From the NCBI GenBank assembly GCA_013397795.1, contig VZTJ01003817.1, positions 992,001 to 1,056,000 on the forward strand: DNA of 64,000 nucleotides, given 5' to 3'. Within the stretch, counting starts at the first letter, position 1; the number at the start of each line of letters is the position of its first letter. The DNA is from Orthonyx spaldingii. Its lineage: Eukaryota; Chordata; Aves; Passeriformes; Orthonychidae. The translations under genes were made by a program, and so were the position numbers. The notes beneath the pieces are model-generated. The model saw only the letters and a list, made by a program, of their open reading frames with translations. It searched no databases and was not told where the DNA came from. This document shows positions 26,001 through 35,800 of the stretch, one piece after another.

Positions 26001-29000
26001 TCACATTACAATTGGGGTGTAATATATTTGAACGCATACTAATACATATCATGCCCTCCCTGATCTTTTTAATCAAAATAATATGTTATGGTTACATTCA
26101 TAGTTTCACAAAGGGGGATAAATTATATTTTCACAGCTATAATCTACATCTCAAATACCCATACAGAAACCACAGGAAGGGATGATGTCAGAAGACAGAC
26201 TGGCTACTGGAGGAAAACAGAGGCAATGAAAATGAGGAATGGAGCTAGTTAATCATGTCTTCAATTTTGCCTGCAAATACACAGAGCCCAAAAAGCTGCT
26301 GAGTCACTGGGAATGGACAGCGATAAAGGACAAAATGAGTGAGGTTTACTTTGTCAGTTAATAAAGTTAACTTGCAAGTCATATGTTTGAAAACACTTAT
26401 TTAAATTTTTTAAAAATGGAGTAATAAGCTTCTACCAAAGAGGTAGAGTTCAATAACATTACAGTTAAAAAAAAAAGGGAACCTAAATTAACACAGCTGC
26501 TGCCACGTAGATCTGCTTAAGTTTAAACCTTGCTTATAATACTTATTGCTAATTCTTTGCACGGACTGAGCCTTCAAAATGAATGCATGAATATACATAT
26601 AAATGTAATATATTATTCATCAGCTTTTCCCAATAAAATCAGTATTTCAATGTCTTTACCTTGTAGACAAAGCACAGAGGGATCCCACCGCTACAACGTA
26701 TTTAGCGGGACCCCATCCAACATATTCAAATGCTACTGGCAGAGGACTTGTCTCATCTAGCAGATAGTATGGCATCATAAGTGTCAGTGCAGCTGAAACC
26801 CCAAAATAGGCCATGAAGCAGACAAGCAGCGACACCACAATTCCTATGGGTATGGCTTTCTGAGGATTCTTGACCTCTTCTCCTGAAAAAAGGAAAAGAA
26901 AATGCCCCACCAAAAATTCTTACTAATTTTCCCCTTTGGCTTTAAAAGATAACATCAAACACAAACCACTTGTTAATCTAAGTCATGGGAATCATATCAG
27001 CAACAGAAGTTTTAAAAACCTGACTAAAATAAACTGAGAAACACAGAACAGAACTCAGTATTTTGTTGTCAGAAATAGCATTAAAATAGAGCTAAATTAA
27101 AGGCCATAAAATACATTGTATTTTCAGAGTACTCCAAGCCCATTATTTTTAGCTATTTATCTACATTTTATAAGTTCAATGTACTCATTCCCTATCAGCC
27201 ATATAGAAGCCAGCCATTAGAAAAGACACCTTATCTCAGAGAACTATAAAAGTGAGCAGGTGATGAACATTATTTGAGCAGAAAAATCGTATACTAAGCA
27301 CTTTCCAGACTTAGAAAGCAACAATCATTTCCTTAGAACAGGAATAAAATAAACAAAATCTCCTCCTTCTTTCCAAAATGATAGCCACCCTCAGAAATGA
27401 ACTTAGACTCATTCTACATTGACTGAAAGAGGTTTGGAAGAAAGCAAAGTAAGAAGAGTAGACAGACTATTATATTGTTTGTGGTTCTTTGGGGGTTTTT
27501 TGCAAAAAGACCCCCATGCTAAACATATATACACACACACATATAAATACTATACCAGTTGTTGCAATGCAGTCAAATCCTACAAAAGCATAAAAACAGG
27601 TTGCAGCACCAGCCAATGTTCCTGTGAAACCATATGGCATAAAGCCACCACTCCCATACATACTTGTCACATTTTCATAGGATAAGTGGTTCCTATAAAG
27701 AATAAAAATACAGCAGAAAGATAACTTTTTTTTTCATTATTGGTAGGATAAATACAAGCACCCTCCTACTCTATAACTCTGGAAAAAATATTTAAGTGTT
27801 CTCATCATGACAGAGGTCTGCTTTACAAAACTACATGAGACAACATTTTTATGTCCAAGCTTGTAAGAAAGACAAAAATACCAGCAAGAGTATCTGAATC
27901 AAGTAACCACCATCTTACTTGCTTTGAAGTTTGTGACAAAACATATCAAAACACTAATAGTGTTTATTACTAATAAAGCATATGTAACAGAAAACTGCTT
28001 GGAATATGAGCATGTAAATAGATTTTTAAAATTACTCTGTTACTGCAGTAAGGTTTCTGAGATAGTCTTCACTTATTTTCCAGTTGTCAACTTCACCTTT
28101 CACAAAACCAGAAATCATAACGAAGAGTAGGACCAAGATGTTAACAGCAGTGAAAATTTTATTCACCCATGCAGACTCTTTTACTCCAAAAGATAAAAGA
28201 CCTGTAAAATAAAAATATTTTATAGATGTGAATGGCCCATTATACTAATAAAATGGCATTTTAAAGAAGGTATACCTGTAAAAGAAGGTGTGTATATATA
28301 AATACGCAAGTACTGTGAATAATACCGAAAAAGCATCACCAGATTTTTAAAAAAAGTATTAGCATAAACTTGCTAGACTCTTTAACAGCATGACAACAGG
28401 CAAATGTATTGGAAACCACAAAAGAGAAAGCTTCTTTAATGGTATTCTTTAAGTATTTAGAAGTATTTTTAGCAATGGCTGCTTTCTACTTCTCTGAGAT
28501 GCCAATCCATATCTCTGTTTTATACCATGGAGTAAAAATAGCTACAAGACTTCTGTGCTTTGTAAAAACAGATTGGTAGAATATATTCTTTACAGAAGAA
28601 TTATAGATTAAGAAAAGAAGCACAATTATTAGACTACAACGTAACTGATTGACTCTACATTTTTCAGGGCACATCCATCAGAGTAACTCCCATTTCCTAG
28701 TTCATTAAAACCTTTAAAAGAAATGCACACCTCTTGTCTGTAACACTGATAGAGATTCTAGAAAACAGTCAGATACAAAATACACATGGCTTTAGATTGC
28801 AGAGTAGAGCATTTAAACAATCTGAAAGTTATTCCATCAGGATTCTACTTTGTCATTCAATTTTTAACAATTTTAAGTGTTAAAGTGTTAACAGTTTAAT
28901 GGAAGAGCAGGCAGTGAGCAGATCAGGAAAAATTAAATACAACTGGGAAGTTTTCAAAGGTCCTTTGCACTCTAAGCATTTCCACTAATATCACATACAT

Positions 29001-32000
29001 ACTTTCCCTCATTATTTAGAGATTAAGTCTGAAAATTTTAAGCCTCCAGAATAATGTCTAAAAAGTTTCTGACTCTGTTAATGAGATACTTGCTATCTTA
29101 TTAGAAGACAGAAATTATCTTATGAGCTGCTCAAGTTTTCTTCACCAATGACATTTTTACTGGAAATAGATGTATGCTTTCTTTAGTTTTTCCCACAAAG
29201 GTAGTGTCTCAATCAGCATAATGCAGTATGAATCACAGTATGTGCATTTGAAAAGTCCTTACTTTATTAAAAAAAACCAAAACCCAAATCATATTTCTGT
29301 GTCCTTTCCCTTGTGCTTAGCACGTAACATTTTCTGTAAAACATCACCTGCTACTCCTATGATTCAGCTTTACACAGCTCACAATCCAATTACTGTATCA
29401 TGCTCAGCCTACACAGTCCTCAACCATCCCCATTGCCCCTCCTCTCAGCCGTGAAGAATTCCACCCAATTCAGGGGTTTGGCTCTCTATCACAGACACCT
29501 GGAGAGGCAATTTGCAGCACAAATGCAAAAGGAGTGAAGAAGGAATGATGGTAAGAATGAAAAGACAGGACATAAATGAAAACTCAAGAGCAGTGATAAA
29601 CAACAGAAGAAACATTTCCTCTTTTATCAATAACATCTAATTCTTATGTTCTGAAGCAGCAATGGCAATGGAGAAAACATAAAAGGTGTCAGCATCTAAA
29701 CTAGTACTGTATGGTTTGGTTTGTGGAGTTTCAGTGCTCTGCTTTTCGAAATGTTATTTTTTTCCTCCTTTATTTGGAAGAGGTGAACCTGAAAGGTCTG
29801 CTCCAGTTATAGTCCAAATTCATTCCCAACCCTCCTGAGGACATAAGGGTCTGAACTGGTCCTGTAGGCAACTCTGAGCCACAAACGTGGCAGGATGCTG
29901 AACTAAACCTAGCCAAGTAAACTCCCAGATCTTCCTAAGTGTAGGAAGTCATCCTTTTATGTACAGAGACCTAATAAATTTTCAGGTGTGCTGGTCACTC
30001 ATTCTAGCAAGTAGGTTGAACAGAAATGCTTTCCTATGTCAAAAAAAAAAAACCCCACTCAGAACAAGAGAACTAAAGAACAGGTTATATATATATAACT
30101 TAGTTTCACTTTCCAGAGAAGTAAAGCTCCTGCTTTGGTTTAATCCAAAGAGAGACTGAATATGACAAGTATAGAGATATGAGTAAGACCCCTACTGAAT
30201 ATTGAAATCCTTCTAGTATTGCCTGAGAACAAACTGCGCACTTTAGAATACACTTCCTCCTTCCTTCAGTCCCAGTGGCAGTAGGAACATTTCCATGTGG
30301 TAAGTAATTGTTACAAATGTTGCAAACATGGAAATAAGCTGCAGTATTTTTAAGCTTTCTGACTCCTCAAGTATCATGTAACTGGTGTCAATGTTCGGGA
30401 TTTAAAAGCATGATACATCAGTAAAGACAAAAAAAAAAAAGAAACAGGAGTTGGAAGAGTAGGCAGAAAATGTTTACTCAGGTTTCAAATTGGTCTGTTG
30501 GCCCATATAAGTACCTTGGGGTGCCCTTTAGCTCACACAAATTCTAGGATAAACAATTGAAGACTTAAAAAGGGGAACATTATTTTATGTCAAATAAGTG
30601 AACAATTTAGATGGGGAAAAAACCCTTATAAATGCCCACTATGTGCACAATATGATGATTTAAGAAGACCACATCACCAAACTACAGAGCTTAACCTCCA
30701 GGCCACTCTGAAAGCATTTATTGGTGATAAAGCTATGAAAACACAGAGAATCGGGTAATTTTCCTGTTATCATCAATCTGTATTATGGGTTGTATAAAAA
30801 AAAAAGTACTGACAAGTGATTATTTCATGTCTCAGCTTCAAGAGAACAGGGTGCACATGAAAATTTGATTATATACATTTAATTCACAGAGCCATTGTGC
30901 CAGTACAAAATGTTCATCTGAACTTCCTTAAGGTATTTCTGGTGCAAACCCCTACAATTTAGCACTTTTAACTGTAAAATATCACAACCACCATAAATTA
31001 AGCCATATATTGTCTTACCCGATAAAAGTAATATAAGGAATACAGCGAAGAAGTCAGGATACTCTGCTAGTCCAGAGTAACTCATTTTGAAGTAGGCACT
31101 GAAGAAATGACCAATCCGTTTTCCAAGAAGTTCATCAAAGGTGCCACTCCAGGCTCTTGCTACACTTGATGTACCTTCACAAAATACATGCATGTTTAGC
31201 GTTTTCCGTCCGTACAGTGGGATGCAGCTACTTCTAATGAAAAACAAAACTAAGCCTGTTGCTACTTGCATTTAAAACAGCAGAGCTTGTACTGCGAGTT
31301 TGTTTTGCTGAAGAATTTTCATGTTTTAGAATTTTTCTTGTTAAATGGTAACAAGTTTTTCTAGAACCAAAATATACAAAGTTGTGCCTCATTTATTCCC
31401 AAAATATTGCAGAAATTATTTCTGTTTCATTTATGTCTGATTCTGGAAGAAGCTTACTTCTAGAATTACAATATGACATACATTAAACAATATAAAGTAC
31501 TGTAAGAAAGCATTTTAAGAAAGATCATGAAAGAAAGTTTGTCCACCTGTAAGTAAAGTGAAAAAAAAAAAACAAGCCAAAATTACTAGCAATACGTATG
31601 TTACTAGAGTCCGTATTTAAAATTAATACACTCCTGTGGCAAAGACTGCACGGCCAAATACAATCTTATTTTTATAACTCTCCTCTCATGAAATACATTT
31701 TAATACAATACCGGCACATATCACTTTTGTAATGATTTGAGTAGCCATCCTGTAGGTACACATATAAAACTAGGCATGCTCATACACAAAATAATGGAAG
31801 TTTGGAACACGTTCCTCTGGGAGAAATAATTTTTAAATCCAAAAATGTTATCTCTGCTGAAGCACTGAAACAGTTATTTAACTATCTGCCACATAAGCAT
31901 TGATTTCATTCAGATCTGGTCAACTTTGTATTTTATGGGATTACCTGACAGGACAGCACTTAATTAGCACAAGATTATAATAGCAAGTTAGTACTTAAAC

Positions 32001-32790
32001 TCCATGACTTTCTTGTAAGATACTACAGTGATGGGGTCCCTGTAAACCTCCTTGCTGTGTATATTCAGGAAAAAAAATGCTTATTGATTTTACTGAAATT
32101 ATTTTTGCTGACCAAAGATGGCAAAGAAATCCTGTTTATTCTTGTGCATCATCATTTAATTGTCTGACACAATTTTCATACAAGCTATGTGGTTCATATG
32201 TCACACTGTTACAAAAATATCTTGCAAAAAACCTTGTTTGTAGTAGTGATGCACAGAAGGAAATAACTTAATCAAATTATGTTGGTTATTTCATCTCAGC
32301 AGGACTAAAAGGAAACGGCAGCTAAGTATAAAGTTAAGAAAGACAGCCCTAAATCTGTATCTTTTACCTGCTGTCTCCAAAACCCCTGAGAACTGGGTTT
32401 GTTCTTAAGCTTACCTATAATATAGGATAAAACAAGATTCCAGCCAGTGATAAAAGCCCACAGTTCACCAACTGTAACGTAAGTATACAAATATGCAGAA
32501 CCAGTCTTGGGAACACGAGCACCAAATTCGGCATAGCAGAGACCTGCCATCACAGACGCAAGGGCAGCAATGAGGAAGGAAACAACGATGCTAGGTCCGG
32601 AATCAGATTTGGCTACTTCTCCAGCAAGGACATAAACACCAGCCCCAAGGGTACTTCCCACTCCCAGGGCTATAAGGTCCACTGTCGATAAGCATCGGCA
32701 CAGCTTGGTGTCCTCAAGGCTTTCGCCACTGATGTTCTTCTTCCGCACCAAACACCGAATAAAGGACAGAGCTGGTCCACAGGGCAGCAT
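16878..32790 (-). CDS. SLC7A2: SLC7A2, cationic amino acid transporter 2 (CAT-2), complete coding sequence
   Basis: CAT-2 is a plasma-membrane, sodium-independent uniporter for arginine, lysine and ornithine (APC superfamily, about 14 membrane helices). CDS for the 2B form: complement(join(16878..17065, 17643..17751, 18338..18504, 18794..18993, 20203..20305, 24045..24184, 26660..26882, 27556..27692, 28036..28201, 31019..31174, 32415..32790)). The 2A form uses 23503..23639 in place of 24045..24184. The lengths sum to 1965 nt (654 residues) or 1962 nt (653), against 658 in human CAT-2. Every junction is GT/AG and phase-compatible. The start at 32790 has a strong Kozak context (CCACCATGC) and aligns with the human start. 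Signature motifs include GSTLGAGVYVLAG, AEFGARVPKTGSAY and FMPYGFTGTLAGAATCFYAF. Likely N-glycosylation sites are N227-L-T and N240-V-T in an extracellular loop. No frameshift or premature stop was seen. Confidence 0.97.
17643..17751 (-). CDS. SLC7A2: SLC7A2 exon 11 (residues 557-593)
   Basis: 109 bp; acceptor CCTTTTAG, donor CTTG|GTATGT. It encodes VPLLPFLPSFSILVNIYLMV and QLSGETWMRFSFWMALG, the C-terminal amino acid permease domain seen in all CATs. Confidence 0.95.
18338..18504 (-). CDS. SLC7A2: SLC7A2 exon 10 (residues ~501-556)
   Basis: 167 bp; acceptor CTCATACAG, donor TTTATG|GTGAAT, phase 0 out. It encodes ACLICGLSALITYGIHFIAN, a second helix (LLALLVVFFIVTILLI), and the conserved QRQPQNQQKVAFM at the start of the C-terminal permease domain. 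Confidence 0.94.
18794..18993 (-). CDS. SLC7A2: SLC7A2 exon 9 (residues ~434-501)
   Basis: 200 bp; acceptor TTATGTATAG, donor TTAG|GTAAGT. It begins RYQPTYEKPKY, continues through a hydrophilic, divergent cytosolic loop rich in Glu/Ser/Ala, and ends in helix start NFLVGLLG. RYQP is conserved across CATs. The loop differs clearly from the human sequence, as expected for this region. Confidence 0.93.
18994..20202 (-). other. SLC7A2 intron 8
   Basis: 1.2 kb of AT-rich sequence with a T/G-rich patch near 19180-19220. No exon or repeat family was recognised. Confidence 0.8.
20203..20305 (-). CDS. SLC7A2: SLC7A2 exon 8 (residues ~400-434)
   Basis: 103 bp; acceptor CTTTTTTAG, donor CTTAG|GTGAGC. 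It is too short to stand out as an open frame. The translation is AVMAFLFDLKALVDMMSIGT and LLAYSLVATCVLILR, matching the conserved CAT helix here. It joins the G left by exon 7A or 7B (GCT, Ala) and leaves AG for exon 9. Confidence 0.94.
20306..23502 (-). other. SLC7A2 intron 7
   Basis: 3.2 kb between exon 8 and alternative exon 7A. It contains a short CR1 3' fragment (20347-20405) and a poly(A) run near 23273-23290. The rest is AT-rich with no recognised content. Confidence 0.8.
20347..20405 (-). mobile_element. CR1 3'-end fragment
   Basis: The plus strand reads CATAGAATTGTAGAATCATT, then CAGGTTGGGAAAGAAGTTTA, then AGATCATCAAGTTTAACC. This is the reverse complement of the well-known CR1 tail, reduced to about 60 bp. 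It lies 42 bp upstream of exon 8 in gene orientation, so the exon's acceptor is very close to it. Confidence 0.7.
23503..23639 (-). CDS. SLC7A2: SLC7A2 alternative exon 7A (CAT-2A, low-affinity type)
   Basis: 137 bp; acceptor TTCTGTTCTAG, donor TCTG|GTAAGC. It encodes LLGSMFPLPRILFAMARDGL and then LFSFLAKVSKRQAP and VSATLTAGVISG. The MARDG and SKRQ motifs are those of the liver-type, low-affinity CAT-2A of mammals. It lies 405 bp downstream of exon 7B and can replace it without changing frame. Confidence 0.95.
23640..24044 (-). other. Intron between mutually exclusive exons 7B and 7A
   Basis: 405 bp separating the two alternative exons. It includes a plus-strand T/G-rich stretch (23740-23830). 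Splicing factors acting here would help choose the isoform; no specific element was recognised. It is long enough for normal splicing, so steric blocking does not explain the exclusivity. Confidence 0.85.
24045..24184 (-). CDS. SLC7A2: SLC7A2 alternative exon 7B (CAT-2B, high-affinity type)
   Basis: 140 bp; acceptor TTTTACTCAG, donor GCAG|GTGAGA. It encodes LLGSIFPIPRVIYAMAKDGL and then FFKCLAQINSKTKTP and LVATLSSGAVAG. The PRVIYAMA and NSKTKTP motifs match CAT-1 and mammalian CAT-2B. It is homologous to exon 7A, phase-identical, and one codon longer. The residue after IYAMA is Lys (codon AAG), where to my recollection mammals have Glu. It was assigned 2B by motif similarity; expression is not visible from sequence. 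Confidence 0.94.
24185..26659 (-). other. SLC7A2 intron 6
   Basis: 2.5 kb of AT-rich sequence with A/T runs near 24355-24415 and 24722-24735. Open frames near 24977-25301 show no recognisable protein. Confidence 0.8.
26660..26882 (-). CDS. SLC7A2: SLC7A2 exon 6 (residues ~279-353)
   Basis: 223 bp; acceptor CTTTTTTCAG, donor ACAAG|GTAAAG, ending in phase 2 (AG). It encodes EEVKNPQKAIPIGIVVSLLV, a helix, then LTLMMPYYLLDE and GWGPAKYVVAVGSLCALST. Its terminal AG is completed to Ser (AGT) by the first base of either exon 7B or exon 7A. Confidence 0.95.
26883..28035 (-). other. SLC7A2 introns 5 and 4
   Basis: Intron 5 (26883-27555) contains a short CA/TA repeat near 27527-27547 just inside the exon 5 donor and a G/T patch near 27480-27505. 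Intron 4 (27693-28035) is 343 bp. Nothing else was seen. Confidence 0.8.
27556..27692 (-). CDS. SLC7A2: SLC7A2 exon 5 (residues ~233-279)
   Basis: 137 bp; acceptor TTCTTTATAG, donor AACTG|GTATAG. It encodes NHLSYENVTSMYGSGG followed by the highly conserved FMPYGFTGTLAGAATCFYAF and VGFDCIATTG. N240-V-T is a likely extracellular N-glycosylation site. The conserved stretch matches CAT-1 and CAT-2 of other vertebrates. Confidence 0.95.
28036..28201 (-). CDS. SLC7A2: SLC7A2 exon 4 (residues ~178-233)
   Basis: 166 bp; acceptor CATTTTACAG-like tract, donor ACAGA|GTAATT. The translation includes GVKESAWVNKIFTAVNILVL, a membrane helix, and WKISEDYLRNLTAVTE. It has no long ATG-started frame of its own. 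The donor was chosen because it alone gives the right phase into exon 5 (GA|G, Glu). N227-L-T is a potential glycosylation site. Confidence 0.92.
28202..31018 (-). other. SLC7A2 intron 3
   Basis: 2.8 kb, AT-rich, with poly-A runs near 30040 and 30430 and a 16-bp TA-rich palindrome (30084-30099). No exon was recognised. Confidence 0.8.
31019..31174 (-). CDS. SLC7A2: SLC7A2 exon 3 (residues ~126-178)
   Basis: 156 bp, phase 1 in and phase 1 out; acceptor TTTGTGAAG, donor TCGG|GTAAGA. It encodes TSSVARAWSGTFDELL and then GLAEYPDFFAVFLILLLSG, starting the next helix. To my recollection the human sequence at FKMSYSGLAEY is an N-Y-T glycosylation sequon; here it reads S-Y-S, so that site is absent. 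Confidence 0.95.
31175..32414 (-). other. SLC7A2 intron 2
   Basis: 1.2 kb of AT-rich sequence with a 12-A run near 31560. No other content was recognised. Confidence 0.8.
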
Positions 32791-32805
32791 GGTGGATGTA
32801 GAGCT
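32415..32805 (-). CDS. SLC7A2: SLC7A2 exon 2 (first coding exon, residues 1-125)
   Basis: The acceptor TTTATTTCAG is followed by 15 nt of 5' UTR and the ATG at 32790. The protein begins MLPCGPALSFIRCLVRKK, then carries the cytosolic segment SLEDTKLCRCLST and helices 1-3, with GSTLGAGVYVLAG and the conserved Glu of CYAEFGARVPKTGSAY. The donor is ATAG|GTAAGC, phase 1. Short extended reading past the donor is intronic. Confidence 0.96.
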
Positions 32806-35800
32806 CTGAAATAAAGAAAATTATTCCAGTACGCAGAGGATGGTGTAGACTCTGGTGAAAAACAATGGAGAAAACATATTTGCATGAAGAACTTTAATCA
32901 CATCTACTGACTAATACATTCACATGTTCTGTGACATTAAATAAGCTGGCATGTGCTTTTTCCCCAGGAAACAAATTAGGGATACAGTATTCCTAATTTT
33001 ACATGTAGCACTTCTTTCCTCAGAGAAAGAAATCCATTATCTTTAGGTTTATTACATTGCCGTAAAAAAGAAGAAATTGTTCCTGTTTATCTGCTAATGG
33101 CCACTTCTTAACAACCTCTAAAACTGAAGCAGCCTATTATCTCAAATATCATAAAGCCTTTTAACATAAGGAACAACACCAACATAAATAAGGATTTTTG
33201 GGATCTAAAACTCAACACTAAGCCTATAAGCAGCAAAAGCTTTAAAATACAGCATTCTGACAGAGCCAATTCAATATCCTTTTGTCTTTGAATACATAGC
33301 TTTTGCCTTGAGAATTTACTTCAGTAAGAAGTGCTTGAAAGCAGGTTAAAATAGTGTTTCTACTCTCTCACACATCAATGAAGTTCCCCAGATCTAATTA
33401 TCCGTACAAGAAATCTTGTACATCTCTGCCTGACAATCATCTAACAAAACCTGATGGCCTAACTGCTCATCCCATGCCAACTGCAGTTCTTCAGTATTCT
33501 GAGTGCCTGTCACAGTGTGGGATGTGATCAGCTCTAGTACACGAACTCAGATTCTGTGACCAACCTGGTCCTGGGGGCCAGCACTTCTCTGGCCTGTGAT
33601 ATGGGTGCCTGCTACGAACAGCAGGGATCCAGCTTCCCAACTCAAACAGATGATCACTGAGGGTCCAAAGCATTTGATTGGGAGGGAGGACACAGGAATC
33701 CCATAGAAAATAGCATTTCAGAGAGGCCACATTAAGTTGCACAAGTTCTGTCTTTATGTATTTGTTTGAACTGTATTGTTGATGGCTAAGAGTTCGATAA
33801 GAATCAAGCACTACCATCTGTCATCTTCCCAAACTGATGTTTGTCTTTGCAACTCATACCACAAATATCTATGCTCTGCTCATGATTTGTTAAGTGAAGC
33901 CCTCCTAGGAACTGAAAATCTATTTAATTTAGACAAAGATATTCTGCTGGTACATTCCTTCCTAGTCTATATCAGTCTCCTAGAACAGTAAAGGACATTT
34001 CTCCTCATGCTAGTTCAATCCACTAACAGCAATGATTTCATATCAAGATGGATAGCTCAATTAACAGCGTTTGATCCTAAAACAGAGAGTCAGAAGCAGA
34101 GAGCATCAGGAATTCTGCCATCCTAATACAAGATTGCTTGGGAAAGAAACAAATCCCTTGAGAAGAGAAAGAGTATTTCCATGCTATTCCTGTAATAGCT
34201 CCCTAAGTACGCTCAAACATGCCAATTCTGTCTTCAAAGAGCATCCTTAAGAAAAAAGGTGTCCATTCCATTTTAAGTAAAGGGAATTTGATAAAGGGTA
34301 GTGAATGGAACTGAATAACTGTGGACAATGATGCTTAATGCCCCTTAGAAAGGTGACAGATGGCCCAGGACAGTGGCAGGAGGCAGACAGGCAAGTTTCC
34401 AAAGCTCTGCTGCAATTAGGTAGTCCTTTCAGCACACCAGACTCCCAGAGATAAGAATCTGCCCATCCTACGTAGACTTCACCCACTAAGAAGATTTCAC
34501 CAGTTACAGAACTCAGATGATACTCATGTTGGCAGAGATCCACAATATCTTCTAAGGGAATTAGCATTGAACTGTTCAGGCAAAACCCCCTGCTGTGTGT
34601 CCTGAGCTCTTCAGAAAGAGCAATCTTTCTTTGGGCCTGAGGCTGAGGCACTCCACTCCCACAGAGCCAGGTTTATCTATCCTGGGCTGTATTTAGACAA
34701 GTATTCCGAGGCTACTTTTTTCTCCTAATGACAGTTCTGATGCTGTAGCAATCACTTAGGATGTTATATCAATATGCTTATTAGTCTGCAGCCCAATGTG
34801 ACAGGCAGCAATGCTCTTGTGACTCCATGGCCTTCACCTTAGCAATTTCAATGTTGTAGAAACATAGCATTTTTTAAGGAATTACTTCTCCCTCCCCTCA
34901 GATAATATTTCATTTGGTATTTCATTAACAGGAAAAAATACTCTGGCAGATCTTGTTCTCAGACCATTAAGCAATTTCCAAGACTCCTGTTATTCAAATG
35001 GCATCTTGGATTGTTTTACTTCTTTGTCATTTGGGATGTGAAGTCACAAAGGTTGTACAGGCTAGTAAGTGATATTATGGTTATCTCTGCTGAGAAGGAA
35101 TCCTTATGGCAAAATAGGAGGAGTTTTTCTGCTTCTGATTTCTGCTACTTGTGGAGAGGAAGGAGGCTAGTTCTTAATAGCCACAAGCCAGTAAGGGAAG
35201 ACACATCTTCTGACTGAAACCCAGCCTTTCTTCTTCAGCCTTTAGAAACTGGAGCACAACCAAAGACAAAGTTCAATATACAAACTTTGTGTCTGTAGAG
35301 GAAAAAAACAAACCCACCTCATGTGCATGGGAAACTTCTCTTTGTAAGGTATCTATCCTAACATGGATTTGACAAACATGTCCTTTTACAACAACCACTG
35401 GAATCCAGCATGTCTTCCACAGTTTCCTATACTTAGTATGCCTAAATACATAGCAAACAATGCCTGAACCCTGCTTCACAACTTCTGTTGCTGTGTGTCA
35501 AGTGCAGCATTGTACCTCAGACATGGCCCCCTTTCAGATTTAGCTGAGACATTCCAAGACTTCATACTTGATAAGACAGTGCAGCAGGAAGAACTGATGA
35601 GCTTACAAAGCTATTTGGTTTCACACAGGATGAAATGACATAGGCATGAGGTCACAAGTGTCTTCAGAAATAACTGACAAGTGTAATGTTTTTCTGAGGT
35701 GCCCCTGGTAAAGCAGATGCTTTAATACATTACCCCCTGCAAGAGGACAGCCTGGCAATGCTGTCACTCACTGCTGATATGTGCTGACTCACAAGCAGTT

